A DNA stretch of 64,000 nt from DASYDU01 sp050248495 (lineage in GTDB: Bacteria; Planctomycetota; Planctomycetia; Pirellulales; Lacipirellulaceae). The DNA lies in contig JBFWSG010000005.1 of the NCBI GenBank assembly GCA_050248495.1, positions 62,001-126,000 on the forward strand, in the 5' to 3' direction. Made by a program: the position numbers and the translations under genes. Positions 7,262 to 16,030 of the stretch are shown in pieces. The notes beneath the pieces were generated by a model. That model saw nothing but the letters and a program-made list of their open reading frames with translations, was not told where the DNA came from and did no database searches. Each line of letters begins with the position of its first letter. Positions within the stretch are counted from its first letter, which is position 1.

Positions 7262-8404
7262 ATGCAATTTCGAACACGGGCGATTCACGTCGGGCAGGAG
7301 CGGGACGAGGCTACGGGGGCTGTTGTGCCGCCGATTCACGTCGCTTCGACGTTTGTGCAGCACGAGGCGGGCAAGTGGCGGGAGTTTGACTACTCGCGCT
7401 CCGGCAATCCGACGCGCAAGAATCTCGAAACGACGATCGCCTCGCTCGAGGGCGGCTGTGGGGCGCTCGCCTTTGCCACCGGAATGGCGGCGACGAATTG
7501 CGTGATCCAGTCGCTCGCGGCTGGCGATCATGTCGTGGCGGCCCAGGATCTCTACGGCGGCACATACCGCCTGTTGCACAAGGTGACCGACCGCGCCGGC
7601 ATCAAGTTCACACACATCGACACCACGAGTGCGGCGAACGTGGCGGCGGCGATCACGGCCGCCACGCGGCTCGTCTGGATCGAGTCGCCCGGCAATCCGC
7701 TGATGTCGATCACCGACATCGCCGCCTGTGCCGACGCCGCCCATCAGCGCGGGGCGCTCTTGGCGGTTGACAGCACCTTTTCGACGCCCGTGCTTACGCG
7801 GCCGTTGGAGTTGGGTGCCGACATCGTGATGCACTCGGCGACCAAGTACTTTGGCGGGCACAGCGATTTGACGGGCGGTGCGTTGGTGGTCCGGGATAAG
7901 ACGCTGCTGGAGAAGCTGTACTTCGTGCAGAACGCCACCGGCGGCGTGATGGGGCCGTTCGAGTCGTACCTCTGCTCGCGCGGGCTCAAAACGCTCGAAC
8001 TGCGAGTGCGGGAGCAATGCCGCACCGCGCAGCGGTTGGCCGAGTGGCTGCAAAAGCATCCGCAAGTTAGCCGCGTGAATTATCCTGGACTCAAAGATCA
8101 TCCCGGCCACGCAGTCGCGGCGAAGCAAATGGACGGCGGTTTCGGGGCGATGCTTTCGTTTGAATTGAAGTCGGGGTTCGCGGGCGCAAAGAAATTCGTG
8201 GAATCGACGGAGCTGTTTCAGCTGGCGGTGAGCCTTGGCGCGGTCGAGTCGCTGATCGAACAGCCCGCCTCGATGTCGCATGCCAGCTACGACGCCGTCG
8301 ACCGACAGAAATACGGGATCACCGACGGGTTGATCCGGCTTTCCGTGGGGCTTGAAGCCTACGAGGATTTGGAAGCGGATTTGACACAGGCTTTTGGGAA
8401 GTAG
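7262..8404 (+). CDS. Cystathionine gamma-synthase/lyase family PLP enzyme
   Basis: A 380-residue member of the Cys/Met metabolism PLP family. It shows the N-terminal TRAIHVGQ and PPIHVASTFVQ blocks, the substrate-channel RSGNPTRKNLE segment, GDHVVAAQDLYGGTYRL, and the PLP lysine Lys195 in HSATKYFGGHSDLTGG. The C-terminal LIRLSVGLE is also standard. Such enzymes act in transsulfuration (cystathionine synthase or lyase) or as methionine gamma-lyase or O-acetylhomoserine sulfhydrylase; sequence reading alone cannot separate them. It follows the DinB-type gene by 12 bases. Confidence 0.9.
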   Translation: MQFRTRAIHVGQERDEATGAVVPPIHVASTFVQHEAGKWREFDYSRSGNPTRKNLETTIASLEGGCGALAFATGMAATNCVIQSLAAGDHVVAAQDLYGGTYRLLHKVTDRAGIKFTHIDTTSAANVAAAITAATRLVWIESPGNPLMSITDIAACADAAHQRGALLAVDSTFSTPVLTRPLELGADIVMHSATKYFGGHSDLTGGALVVRDKTLLEKLYFVQNATGGVMGPFESYLCSRGLKTLELRVREQCRTAQRLAEWLQKHPQVSRVNYPGLKDHPGHAVAAKQMDGGFGAMLSFELKSGFAGAKKFVESTELFQLAVSLGAVESLIEQPASMSHASYDAVDRQKYGITDGLIRLSVGLEAYEDLEADLTQAFGK

Positions 8405-8417
8405 TTTGGAAGAGGAA

Positions 8418-8487
8418 CACTAATCGACGCTAATCTGAGCTAATAATTGTCGGTGCCGAGGTTAGCGAGAATTAGCGGAGATTAGCG
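8418..8487. repeat. Intergenic inverted repeat of the CGCTAATC type
   Basis: Two 27-base arms, 8418-8444 and 8461-8487, are imperfect reverse complements. Each arm holds three spaced copies of a CTAAT/ATTAG core (for example GACGCTAATC and GGAGATTAGCG). The loop is 16 bases. The element occupies most of the 110-base gap between the cystathionine-type gene and the isomerase gene. It is unrelated in sequence to the other hairpins in this window. Confidence 0.65.
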
Positions 8488-8514
8488 TTTGGTTGGCTTT
8501 CACTGGGGGTAGCG

Positions 8515-9426
8515 ATGCAACTGGGTTTTGTCAGCGCGATTTTTGGCGACTTGACGTTTGAGGCGGTGCTCTCGTTCGCAGGTTCAGAAGGGTACGACTG
8601 CGTCGAGGTGATGTGCTGGCCTTCCGGCGGGCCAGACCGCAAATACGGCGGTGTTTGCCACATTGACGTCGAAGGTTTTGCGAAGTCGCAGGCCGACGAC
8701 GTGCGGGCACTGTGTGAAAAGCATCGCGTCGTTATTTCTGCACTGGGTTACTACTCGAACCCGCTCGCCGCGGATGCCGATGAAGCAAAGCGGGCCCAGG
8801 AGCATCTCAAGAAGGTCGTCGACGCCGCGCCGCTCTTGGGCCTTGCGAACGTCAACTCGTTCGTCGGCGCACACACGAAGTTGCCGCTCGACGAGAATCT
8901 GAAGCGCTTTGGCGAAGTGTGGCCCGACCTCGTGCGGTATGCCGAAGATCGCGGTGTGAAGATTGGCATCGAAAACTGCCCGATGCTTTTTCCCAACACC
9001 TGGCCGTTCGGGATGAACCTGGCTCGCACGCCCGCGATCTGGCGGCGGATGTTCGAGATTATTCCCTCGCCAAGTTTTGGCCTCAACGTCGACCCTTCGC
9101 ACCTCGTGATGCAGCTGATCGACCCGATCGAGCCGATTCGCGAGTTCGGGCCGCGGATTTTCCACGCCCACGCCAAGGATATGCGGATCGATCGCCATCG
9201 TCTGCAGGACATCGGCTCGCTGGAACTGCCGATGGAGCGCTCGACGGCCAAATTGCCGGGTCTCGGCGACGTCGATTGGGGGCGTTGGATTGGGGCCCTT
9301 TCGGACGTACACTTCAATGGCGCGGTGTGCGTCGAGGTCGAGGACGAGGCGTTCACCGAGACGCTTGCCGGACGCGAGCGGGCGCTGCGGATCAGCCGCA
9401 ACGTCCTGCGGCCGTTGGTCGTGTGA
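8515..9426 (+). CDS. Sugar phosphate isomerase/epimerase (AP-endonuclease-2-like TIM barrel)
   Basis: A 303-residue TIM-barrel protein of the xylose-isomerase-like family. The metal-ligand segments are visible: VKIGIENCPM (Glu), GLNVDPSHLVMQ (Asp and His), IFHAHAKDM (His) and VCVEVEDEAF (Glu). These enzymes use a divalent metal to isomerise or epimerise sugars, inositols or related compounds. The exact substrate cannot be told. A GGGGG tract (8504-8508) serves as ribosome binding site. It starts about 110 bases after the preceding gene, across a repeat, and is followed 39 bases later by the CHAD gene. Confidence 0.85.
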   Translation: MQLGFVSAIFGDLTFEAVLSFAGSEGYDCVEVMCWPSGGPDRKYGGVCHIDVEGFAKSQADDVRALCEKHRVVISALGYYSNPLAADADEAKRAQEHLKKVVDAAPLLGLANVNSFVGAHTKLPLDENLKRFGEVWPDLVRYAEDRGVKIGIENCPMLFPNTWPFGMNLARTPAIWRRMFEIIPSPSFGLNVDPSHLVMQLIDPIEPIREFGPRIFHAHAKDMRIDRHRLQDIGSLELPMERSTAKLPGLGDVDWGRWIGALSDVHFNGAVCVEVEDEAFTETLAGRERALRISRNVLRPLVV

Positions 9427-9465
9427 GCGGAATTTGGGGACAAGCGAGTCTGGGAAAGGCTGTTT

Positions 9466-10443
9466 ATGGCCCGGCTCAGCAAATGGATCGACGCGGTGCA
9501 AGCCGGCGGACGCGTGAGCGACGCGGCCCGGGTGTCGCTCGAAGCCCGGCTGGCGACCGTGGCCTACTGGCTGCCGCTGGCGGCCCGGCAGATCGACGAG
9601 GACATCGAAAAGGTCCATCAGCTGCGGGTCAGCACGCGGCGGGCGATCGCGGCCCTGCGGCTCTACCGCGACTGGCTGCCGCGCGACGAGTACGACTGGC
9701 TCTCGCGGCGACTGAAGCGCGTGCGGCGGGCGGCCGGGGCGGCCCGCGATCTCGACGTGCTCGCCGAATGGATCCGCGACGAGCTAAGCGGCCAGGGGGG
9801 AGCGCTGCTGGCGATCATCGCCGATGAGCGGGCGGCGGCCCAACCGGAGATCATGTCGATCGCCGACAAGTGCGAAGCCGAAAACCGTTTTCGCCGCAAG
9901 ATGTACAGTCTCCTGGCCGGGGTGCGGCCGCGCGGCAAACGCGAGAAGAAGCAGGACGTGAGCTTCCACAACTGGGCCGAGACACAGCTGGCCCATGCCA
10001 CGGAAGGGTTTTTTGCCGCACTTCCCAATCAGTCGAGCGATCTCTCGGCGCTGCACGAATTCCGCATCCAGGGCAAGCACCTGCGGTACACGCTGGAGCT
10101 TTTGTCGTCGGCGTTTCCCGCGGAGCTCAAGGAAGTGCACTATCCAGTCGTCGAGGAATTACAGGAGCAGTTGGGGCGGATCAACGACTGCGTGGCGGCG
10201 GATGCGCGATTGCGGCGGTGGCGAAAGAAGTTCGATTCCCACGCAGAACAGGAAACGCTCGATCGCCTGATCGCCGCCAAGCACGCGGAGCTGGACAAGT
10301 CGCTCGCCGAGTATCGCGGCTGGTGGACGGTCGAACGCGCAGAGTCGCTGCGTCAGGGCCTCACGGGACTGGTCGGCGGCGCGGAAGCGGCTCGACTCGC
10401 CACGACCGAGGAGACTACCGCGTCAACGGCGAACCCGCGCTAG
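9466..10443 (+). CDS. CHAD domain protein
   Basis: A 325-residue all-helical protein. The two conserved histidine-basic helices of CHAD domains are clear: VHQLRVSTRRAIAALRLY in the N-terminal half and LHEFRIQGKHLRYTLELL in the C-terminal half. CHAD domains bind inorganic polyphosphate through these basic surfaces, and in many bacteria are linked to CYTH triphosphatases or polyphosphate granules; no CYTH domain is present here. It has no signal peptide and should be cytosolic. Its last 21 bases overlap the convergent aat gene. Confidence 0.88.
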   Translation: MARLSKWIDAVQAGGRVSDAARVSLEARLATVAYWLPLAARQIDEDIEKVHQLRVSTRRAIAALRLYRDWLPRDEYDWLSRRLKRVRRAAGAARDLDVLAEWIRDELSGQGGALLAIIADERAAAQPEIMSIADKCEAENRFRRKMYSLLAGVRPRGKREKKQDVSFHNWAETQLAHATEGFFAALPNQSSDLSALHEFRIQGKHLRYTLELLSSAFPAELKEVHYPVVEELQEQLGRINDCVAADARLRRWRKKFDSHAEQETLDRLIAAKHAELDKSLAEYRGWWTVERAESLRQGLTGLVGGAEAARLATTEETTASTANPR

Positions 10444-11205
10444 CGGCGCGAGCGGATCGTCGATCATGAGATTGCCAAACGTTACTGGCAAATCGACCGC
10501 TGAGGCCAGTCGCTGCAGGTAGTCGCAGCGCGGAATCATGATCGCTCCGAGCCGGCCGGTGTGGGGCGTCCACTGCTGGATGTCGCAGAGCTGATAGCCG
10601 CGCGTCTTGAGGTGCGCTAGCAGATATACGACTGCCACCTTCGAGGCATCGCGGACGCGGTAAAACATGCTCTCGGCCGCGAACAGTCCGCCGATCGCCA
10701 CGCCGTACGTGCCGCCGGCGAGTTCATCCTCGTTCCAGACCTCGACGCTATGGGCATGGCCCAGGCGGTGCAACTCCGTGTAAGCGGCCACCATCGAAGG
10801 CGTGAGCCAGGTGCCCTCCGCGCGGTCGCCGACCGTGCCGCAGCCGCGAATCACGCCGGCGAAGTCGCGGTTGCAAGTGACGCGGAACTTGCCGCTGCGG
10901 ATTGTGCGGGCGAGGCGCCGGCTGATGCGGACGCATTCGAACTCAAAGATCGCCCGCGGGTCGAGCGACCACCAGGCCATCGGCTCGTCGTCCCAGACGG
11001 GCCAGGGAAAGATGCCGTGGCGATAGGCGTCCAGCAGCCATTCTGGCGCGAGCCGCCCGCCGACGCAGACCATGCCATCCGGCGTCGAGTGGAGCGGCGA
11101 GGGAAAGTACTTGGGCGCATCGAGTCCCACATCCGCCAGCGAGCCGGTGTGTTCGGCGTCGACCGGGACGAAGACCTCGTCGGACTGGAGCGTGAGAGCT
11201 GCCAT
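10423..11205 (-). CDS. aat: Leucyl/phenylalanyl-tRNA--protein transferase
   Basis: A 260-residue GNAT-like transferase that adds Leu or Phe to proteins with N-terminal Lys or Arg, marking them for ClpS/ClpAP degradation in the N-degron pathway. Family hallmarks are present: VGGRLAPEWLLDAYRHGIFP, WWSLDPRAIFEF, the acceptor-binding GTWLTPSMVAAYTELHRLGH, and GGLFAAESMFYR. Its length is typical. The ATG at 11205 has no strong Shine-Dalgarno site; a TATCCT sequence lies seven bases upstream of it and could be a weak -10 box. It is convergent with the CHAD gene. Confidence 0.93.
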   Translation of the reverse strand: MAALTLQSDEVFVPVDAEHTGSLADVGLDAPKYFPSPLHSTPDGMVCVGGRLAPEWLLDAYRHGIFPWPVWDDEPMAWWSLDPRAIFEFECVRISRRLARTIRSGKFRVTCNRDFAGVIRGCGTVGDRAEGTWLTPSMVAAYTELHRLGHAHSVEVWNEDELAGGTYGVAIGGLFAAESMFYRVRDASKVAVVYLLAHLKTRGYQLCDIQQWTPHTGRLGAIMIPRCDYLQRLASAVDLPVTFGNLMIDDPLAPLARVRR

Positions 11206-11275
11206 TCATCCGAGGATAACCGGCCGCCAGCGGCTCGACCAGCGGCGACCTGGCGGCTTGTGCGGAACACGACGC

Positions 11276-12424
11276 CTACTCGACCGCTCCCAGCAATTCC
11301 TTCCAGGTTGCGCCGATCAGCCGTCCCGTCTGTGGGTCCTGCTTCTCGCAGCTCACGCGGCAAGTGAAAACTGGCTGCACCCACTCGGCCTGTATCTGTG
11401 CCGATAGAAGTGGATAGCCGGTGCGAATCGCCTGCAGCTCTTCTAAGAGGTCCTGCGACTCTTTGTCACCTGGCGTGGGCGTGACCACCGCCGCGAACAC
11501 CAGCTTGCCGCGATGCGCGGTGCCCAGCACCAGCCCGGTGAGTCCTCCCTTTCCGTCGTCGCGATAGCCAAGGATCACGCAGTCGACGTCCTTGAGGTGC
11601 TTGGGCGGCGCGGCCGGCGTTTTGTTGGGCTCTTGGCTTTGCTCGTCGAGATTTTGCGAATTGGCAAAATCGGCGACCGCGTCTTCCAGATTGTCCGCGC
11701 CTTCGCCCTTCGCTTTCTGAGCCTGCTGTGCGATGGCCCCCAGTAGATTCTGCTTCGGCGGCTGTTTGAAGCCCCAGTCCCACAGCTGCTCGTACGGCAG
11801 ACCGCCGATCACGACGACCGACATCGTGCTCGCCGTGAGCCCCGCGGCGGCCGTGTTGGCGACCCAGAGCCGGGTGGGCATGTTCTTGAACGCTTTGATC
11901 CAGAGCTTGATCGGACGCAGGATCAGGTCGAGGGCTCCCGTATCAGCGTCCTCGCCGACCATCAGCAGGAAATTGAGCAAGTGCATGCCGGCAAACGCCA
12001 TAAAGCCGATCACCAGCTGCGACAACGACCAGTTGGTGCGGATCGAGCTGCCGTCGGGCGTCACGATGCGGACGACAATGCTGCCGACGACGACAGCGGC
12101 CATCGTGCCGATGATCACCCAGGCCCACTGCGGCAACAGGTTTGCCCAGATTTCCAAATGCGACGGCGCCGGCTTTTCCGCAGGCGGTTCCGGGTCGTCG
12201 TGATACGCCTCCCAATCTTGATCGATTTCCACGAACCGCCCCAGGCTCGCGTACCAGCCGCAGCGCCGGCAGATCGTGACGGTGTCCGACTTCATCGGCG
12301 CTTCGCACTTTTCACAGCGCAGGCCGTTCCATTGCGACGCGAGTTCGATGGCGGCGTTCGCCGGATTCTTGGCTTCGTCGTTCGACTCGGCGCCGTCTTC
12401 GAGCAGGAGCAATTCGGAGTTCAT
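11276..12424 (-). CDS. Membrane protein with N-terminal zinc ribbon and C-terminal DNA-ligase-OB-like domain
   Basis: A 382-residue protein of unknown function. An N-terminal CxxC-x11-CxxC motif (Cys37, 40, 52, 55) looks like a zinc ribbon. About three membrane segments follow (AWVIIGTMAAVVVGSIVV, LVIGFMAFAGMHLLNFLL, and one around TAAAGLTASTMSVVVIGG). The last 100 residues, from DVDCVILGYRDDGKGGLTG through GKLVFAAVV to AEWVQPVFTCRVSC, resemble the OB-fold tail of ATP-dependent DNA ligases, but no nucleotidyltransferase domain is present. The start at 12424 was chosen because residues upstream of MNSELLLLEDG in the same frame look like random translation. It is divergent from the HtrA gene. 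The OB similarity is my reading and needs a profile search. Confidence 0.7.
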   Translation of the reverse strand: MNSELLLLEDGAESNDEAKNPANAAIELASQWNGLRCEKCEAPMKSDTVTICRRCGWYASLGRFVEIDQDWEAYHDDPEPPAEKPAPSHLEIWANLLPQWAWVIIGTMAAVVVGSIVVRIVTPDGSSIRTNWSLSQLVIGFMAFAGMHLLNFLLMVGEDADTGALDLILRPIKLWIKAFKNMPTRLWVANTAAAGLTASTMSVVVIGGLPYEQLWDWGFKQPPKQNLLGAIAQQAQKAKGEGADNLEDAVADFANSQNLDEQSQEPNKTPAAPPKHLKDVDCVILGYRDDGKGGLTGLVLGTAHRGKLVFAAVVTPTPGDKESQDLLEELQAIRTGYPLLSAQIQAEWVQPVFTCRVSCEKQDPQTGRLIGATWKELLGAVE

Positions 12425-12603
12425 GGCGCACTCGGAATCGGGGTGAAATCGGGCAGAATTGGGCCTTTCCCAAAGATAGTTTGTGTGGCGGCACGCGAGG
12501 TGTCCCAGATCGGCGATGCCGCGACGCGGCGCCGTCGGGCTGTGCTGGATACGCGGTTTGGAACGCTTCTTGGCGGAGAATCGCCTTATTTGAGGCGACC
12601 GAC

Positions 12604-12609
12604 TATAAT
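12604..12609 (+). promoter_or_regulatory. Candidate -10 box upstream of the HtrA-dnaG genes
   Basis: A perfect TATAAT sits 65 bases before the HtrA start in the divergent gap of 250 bases. No convincing -35 box is seen at 16-18 bases, so the call rests on the -10 box and its position alone. Confidence 0.4.
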
Positions 12610-12674
12610 CGACAGGAGAGCCGCCGGGCCGCCTGGTTGCCTGCAGTCCGTGGCCTTTCCGAGCAGCCGGATCT

Positions 12675-13901
12675 GTGACCCGCATGGACGATTCTTACCC
12701 TCCTCTGGTCGCCCAAGAGCCAGCGAGCAGCCCGCCGCCGATGCCGCGCCCAGAGCGCGATCCCGGCGGCAAGACGGCCCGCAAGTGGTTCGTTGCGCTG
12801 ATCGTACTGACGATTGTTGCGGCGGCGCCGACTTTGCTTGGCCAGTTCATTTATCAGTGGCGATTCAACGAGCTCAAGGCCGATGTCGATGTCTCGACCG
12901 CGGCACTCGAAGGGCTCAAGCCGCGGCTGACCGATTTCGAGTTGGCCTCGCGGATGGTGGCCAAGCGCGTCGAGCCGAGCGTCGTGAGCATCTTTCGTCC
13001 CGGCTTCCGCGGACGCGAAGGGCAGGGCTCCGGCGTGATTGTCGACCCGGCCGGCTACATCGTCACGAATTTTCACGTCGTCAACGGCGCCCGCTCGATC
13101 TCGGTCCATTTGACCGACGGCCGCGTTGTCGACGCCGAAGTCGTCGGCGTGGACGACATCACCGACCTGGCGGTGCTCAAGATTAACGCGCCGAACCTGA
13201 TTGCGGCCGAGTGGGGCGACAGCGACGAGCTGCAAGTCGGCGACCTGGTTTGGGCGCTCGGCAGTCCGTTCGGCTTGGAACGTAGCTTCACGTTTGGCAT
13301 CGTGAGCGCCAAATCGCGGCGCAGCGGTTCGATCGCCTCGCGAAACCTTTACCAGGAATATCTACAGACGGATGCGGCGGTGAACCCCGGCAACAGTGGC
13401 GGTCCGCTGATCAATATCGAGGGGAAGGTCGTTGGCATCAACGCCGCGATCTTTGGTCCCTCATACCAAGGGATCAGCTTCGCCATCCCCAGCAGCGTGG
13501 CCAAGGCGCAGTACGATGTGCTTCGCACCAAGGGCTGGGTCGAGCGGGCCTATTTGGGAATTCGCCCGATCGCGGTGCCGCAGGGCATTCAAGAGAAGCT
13601 GGGCCTGGCGATCGGTGAGGGCGTGTATGTGGGTCACGTCGAGCCGAGCGCGCCGGCCGACCGCGCCGGCATTCACCCGGGCGATGTGATCCTCAAATGG
13701 AACGATCTGGCGGCCACGGACCCCACGCTATTGAGCCGGGCAATCGCCGCCACGAAAGTCGGCTCGACCGCCAAGGTGCGACTCGCGCGCGTCGAAGCGC
13801 AGGACGGCGAGGCGAAGCCGAAGCGGACCGACGTCGAGCTGAGCGTTGAAGTCGAGCGGCACCCGGACAGCAATCCCACGCAGCGCGACGTGGAAGAATA
13901 A
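12675..13901 (+). CDS. Membrane-anchored HtrA/DegP-type serine protease with one PDZ domain
   Basis: A 408-residue S1C-family protease. A proline-rich cytoplasmic N-terminus is followed by one membrane anchor (WFVALIVLTIVAAAPTLLG), then a trypsin-like domain with intact triad: His134 in TNFHVV, Asp164 in DITDLAVL and Ser241 in NPGNSGGPL. A single PDZ domain occupies about residues 285-390. It should face the periplasm and degrade or refold damaged envelope proteins. The start is GTG at 12675 with an alternative ATG at 12684; neither has a clear Shine-Dalgarno site. It precedes dnaG by 45 bases, so the two may be co-transcribed. Confidence 0.92.
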   Translation: MTRMDDSYPPLVAQEPASSPPPMPRPERDPGGKTARKWFVALIVLTIVAAAPTLLGQFIYQWRFNELKADVDVSTAALEGLKPRLTDFELASRMVAKRVEPSVVSIFRPGFRGREGQGSGVIVDPAGYIVTNFHVVNGARSISVHLTDGRVVDAEVVGVDDITDLAVLKINAPNLIAAEWGDSDELQVGDLVWALGSPFGLERSFTFGIVSAKSRRSGSIASRNLYQEYLQTDAAVNPGNSGGPLINIEGKVVGINAAIFGPSYQGISFAIPSSVAKAQYDVLRTKGWVERAYLGIRPIAVPQGIQEKLGLAIGEGVYVGHVEPSAPADRAGIHPGDVILKWNDLAATDPTLLSRAIAATKVGSTAKVRLARVEAQDGEAKPKRTDVELSVEVERHPDSNPTQRDVEE

Positions 13902-13931
13902 TCGCAACTGCTTAGAGCGATTCACGTCATT

Positions 13932-13936
13932 GGAGG
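13932..13936 (+). promoter_or_regulatory. Ribosome binding site deciding the GTG start of dnaG
   Basis: GGAGG lies ten bases upstream of the GTG at 13947. The conserved primase N-terminus begins directly after it, and no ATG is available there. Confidence 0.6.
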
Positions 13937-13946
13937 ACGACCCCCT

Positions 13947-15821
13947 GTGAGCTTCGGACCGGCCAACGACGCCAAGGAACAGATTCGGCAGTCGATCGAC
14001 ATCGTCGACCTGGTCGGCGGCTACATCCAGCTCCGCCGGCAGGGCCGCAACTACGTCGGCATCTGCCCCTGGCACGACGATAGCCGGCCGAGCCTCAACG
14101 TCAACCAGCAGCGGCAGAGTTGGAAGTGCTGGGTCTGCGACGTTGGCGGCGACATCTTCAGCTTCGTGATGAAGGCCGAAGGGTTGGAATTTCGCGAGGC
14201 GCTGGAGCTTCTGGCCGAAAAAGCGGGCGTGAATTTGCGGCCACAGCCAGTGGGCGGGGGCGCGCAGTCGTCCGCTGGCAGCGAAAAGAAGCGGCTTTTG
14301 GACGTGATGTCCTGGGCCGAGGAGCAATTTCATCGCTGCCTGCTGGAATCGCCGGAGGCAGAAGTCGCCCGGCGGTATCTCGTCGACCGTGGGCTGACCG
14401 CAGAAACCGTTCGCAAGTTTCACCTTGGCTTCTCGCCCAACCGCTGGGACTGGCTCCTGGAGCGGGCCCGCGCGAAGCAGTTTCACCCGAAGCTATTGGA
14501 ACGTGCGGGACTCGCGATCCCCCGCAACATGGAAGACGGCCACTACGATCGCTTCCGTGGCCGCGTGCTGTTCTCGATTCGCGACACGCGTTCGCGGCCA
14601 ATCGCTTTTGGCGGCCGCGTGCTGCCGCAGTTTGCCGACGAGCGCACGGCCAAATACATCAACTCGCCGGAGACGCCGCTGTTCTCGAAGAGCCGCGAGC
14701 TGTACGGCCTCGACGCAGCTCGCGACGGCATCGCGCGCGAGAAGCAGGTCGTCGTGCTGGAAGGTTACACCGACTGCCTGATGGCCCATCAGCATGGACT
14801 CACGAACATGGTCGCGGTGCTGGGCACGGCACTCGGCGAGGCGCATTTACAGGTGCTGCGGCGGTTCACCGACAGCATCGTGCTGGTGCTCGATGGCGAC
14901 GATGCGGGCCGCCGCCGCACCAACGAGATCATCGATGCACTGCTAGCGTTGTTCGTGAAAAATCAGATCGATCTGCGAATTCTGACCTTGCCAGAAGGCC
15001 TCGATCCGTGTGATTTTATAGCATCGCAAGGAAGCGAAGCGTTCCGTCATCTCCTCGCAGGTGCCGTGGACGCGCTGGAACACAAATTTCGTTCGGTGAC
15101 CCACGGATTGGACCTCACGACCGATACTCATCGAGCCACGGAGGCCGTCGAGCAAGTGCTCGGCACGCTGGCCCAACTCCGCGCGGCGGCGGCCGAGGCG
15201 GCTTCGCCCACGCTGTTGCGCGAGCAGCAGATGCTGGGGCGGATTTCCCGCGAGTTTCACCTGCCCGAAGAGCAACTCCGCAACCGACTCACCGCACTGC
15301 GCAAGGCCCGTCAATCGCGGCCCGCGCAAACGCGACGCGACGCGGCAGAATCGCCAATTCCCGCGGAACGGCCCGAACCACTCAGCTCCTGGGATCGCGA
15401 TCTGTTGGCCCTGGTGCTGCTCGACCCTTCGTACATCACACGGATCGAAGCCGCGCCGAATCGGCCCGATTTCAGCTCGACCGTGGCCCGACGAATCTAT
15501 CGCCGCTGCGTCGAGCTGTCACAAAACGACGAACCCGTCGAGTTCAACCGCTTGCTGTTGGAATTCGACGATCCGGAGGCCAAGAGCACGCTCGTGAGCC
15601 TGGACGAGTTCTGCCACGACGAAGAGCGGCATCGCGGCGACCGCGAGCTGTGGATTCAAGACCTGCTCCACTCGGCCGCTCGCCGGCGAGCGGAGGACGA
15701 GCGCCGCCATTTGCTGGCGGCCGCGAAATCGAATCAAGACGATGCCGAAGCGCTGCTCGCCCGCTTTTACGAGCAAGCGCGGCCCAAGCAGCTGAGCGAC
15801 TACGAAAGGAGAAAGAAATAA
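13947..15821 (+). CDS. dnaG: DNA primase
   Basis: A 624-residue primase that makes RNA primers for replication. The N-terminal CHC2 zinc ribbon has Cys40, His43, Cys61 and Cys64. The RNA polymerase core follows, with FSIRDTRSRPIAFGGRVL and the Toprim motifs VVVLEGYTDCLM and LVLDGDDAGRRR, which hold the metal-binding Glu and Asp residues. The C-terminal third (from about residue 480) is the helicase-interacting region and is more divergent. The start is GTG, supported by GGAGG ten bases upstream. It is followed 209 bases later by rpoD, matching the classic dnaG-rpoD order of the macromolecular synthesis operon; rpsU is not present. Confidence 0.96.
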   Translation: MSFGPANDAKEQIRQSIDIVDLVGGYIQLRRQGRNYVGICPWHDDSRPSLNVNQQRQSWKCWVCDVGGDIFSFVMKAEGLEFREALELLAEKAGVNLRPQPVGGGAQSSAGSEKKRLLDVMSWAEEQFHRCLLESPEAEVARRYLVDRGLTAETVRKFHLGFSPNRWDWLLERARAKQFHPKLLERAGLAIPRNMEDGHYDRFRGRVLFSIRDTRSRPIAFGGRVLPQFADERTAKYINSPETPLFSKSRELYGLDAARDGIAREKQVVVLEGYTDCLMAHQHGLTNMVAVLGTALGEAHLQVLRRFTDSIVLVLDGDDAGRRRTNEIIDALLALFVKNQIDLRILTLPEGLDPCDFIASQGSEAFRHLLAGAVDALEHKFRSVTHGLDLTTDTHRATEAVEQVLGTLAQLRAAAAEAASPTLLREQQMLGRISREFHLPEEQLRNRLTALRKARQSRPAQTRRDAAESPIPAERPEPLSSWDRDLLALVLLDPSYITRIEAAPNRPDFSSTVARRIYRRCVELSQNDEPVEFNRLLLEFDDPEAKSTLVSLDEFCHDEERHRGDRELWIQDLLHSAARRRAEDERRHLLAAAKSNQDDAEALLARFYEQARPKQLSDYERRKK

Positions 15822-16014
15822 CCTGAACCATCAGCGGTTGCCCCGGTTCGTGGAGTGCGAACGGGCGGCAATCGAGATTCGTGTGCCGGCAAACGGGGTC
15901 CTTGTTCATGGATGGGCAAGGGGTTTCGCCGGCGACCGCCCAAGCGTGTGCCTCCCGCAAAACGGGCGCACGCCGCGGTCTCATTCGTTCCTCGAACCAG
16001 CCGCACAAGAAGTG

Positions 16015-16022
16015 CGGGAGGA
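16015..16022 (+). promoter_or_regulatory. Ribosome binding site deciding the rpoD start
   Basis: GGGAGGAG ends eight bases before the ATG at 16031. It selects this start over an in-frame start at 15881 that would add 50 unconserved residues. The rest of the 209-base gap after dnaG shows no gene. Confidence 0.7.
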
Positions 16023-16030
16023 GCCGAAGC

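Noticed and set aside
12637..12678. Possible leader peptide ending in TGA at the HtrA GTG start
   Set aside because: Starts with TTG without a well-placed ribosome site; too weak to list as a gene.
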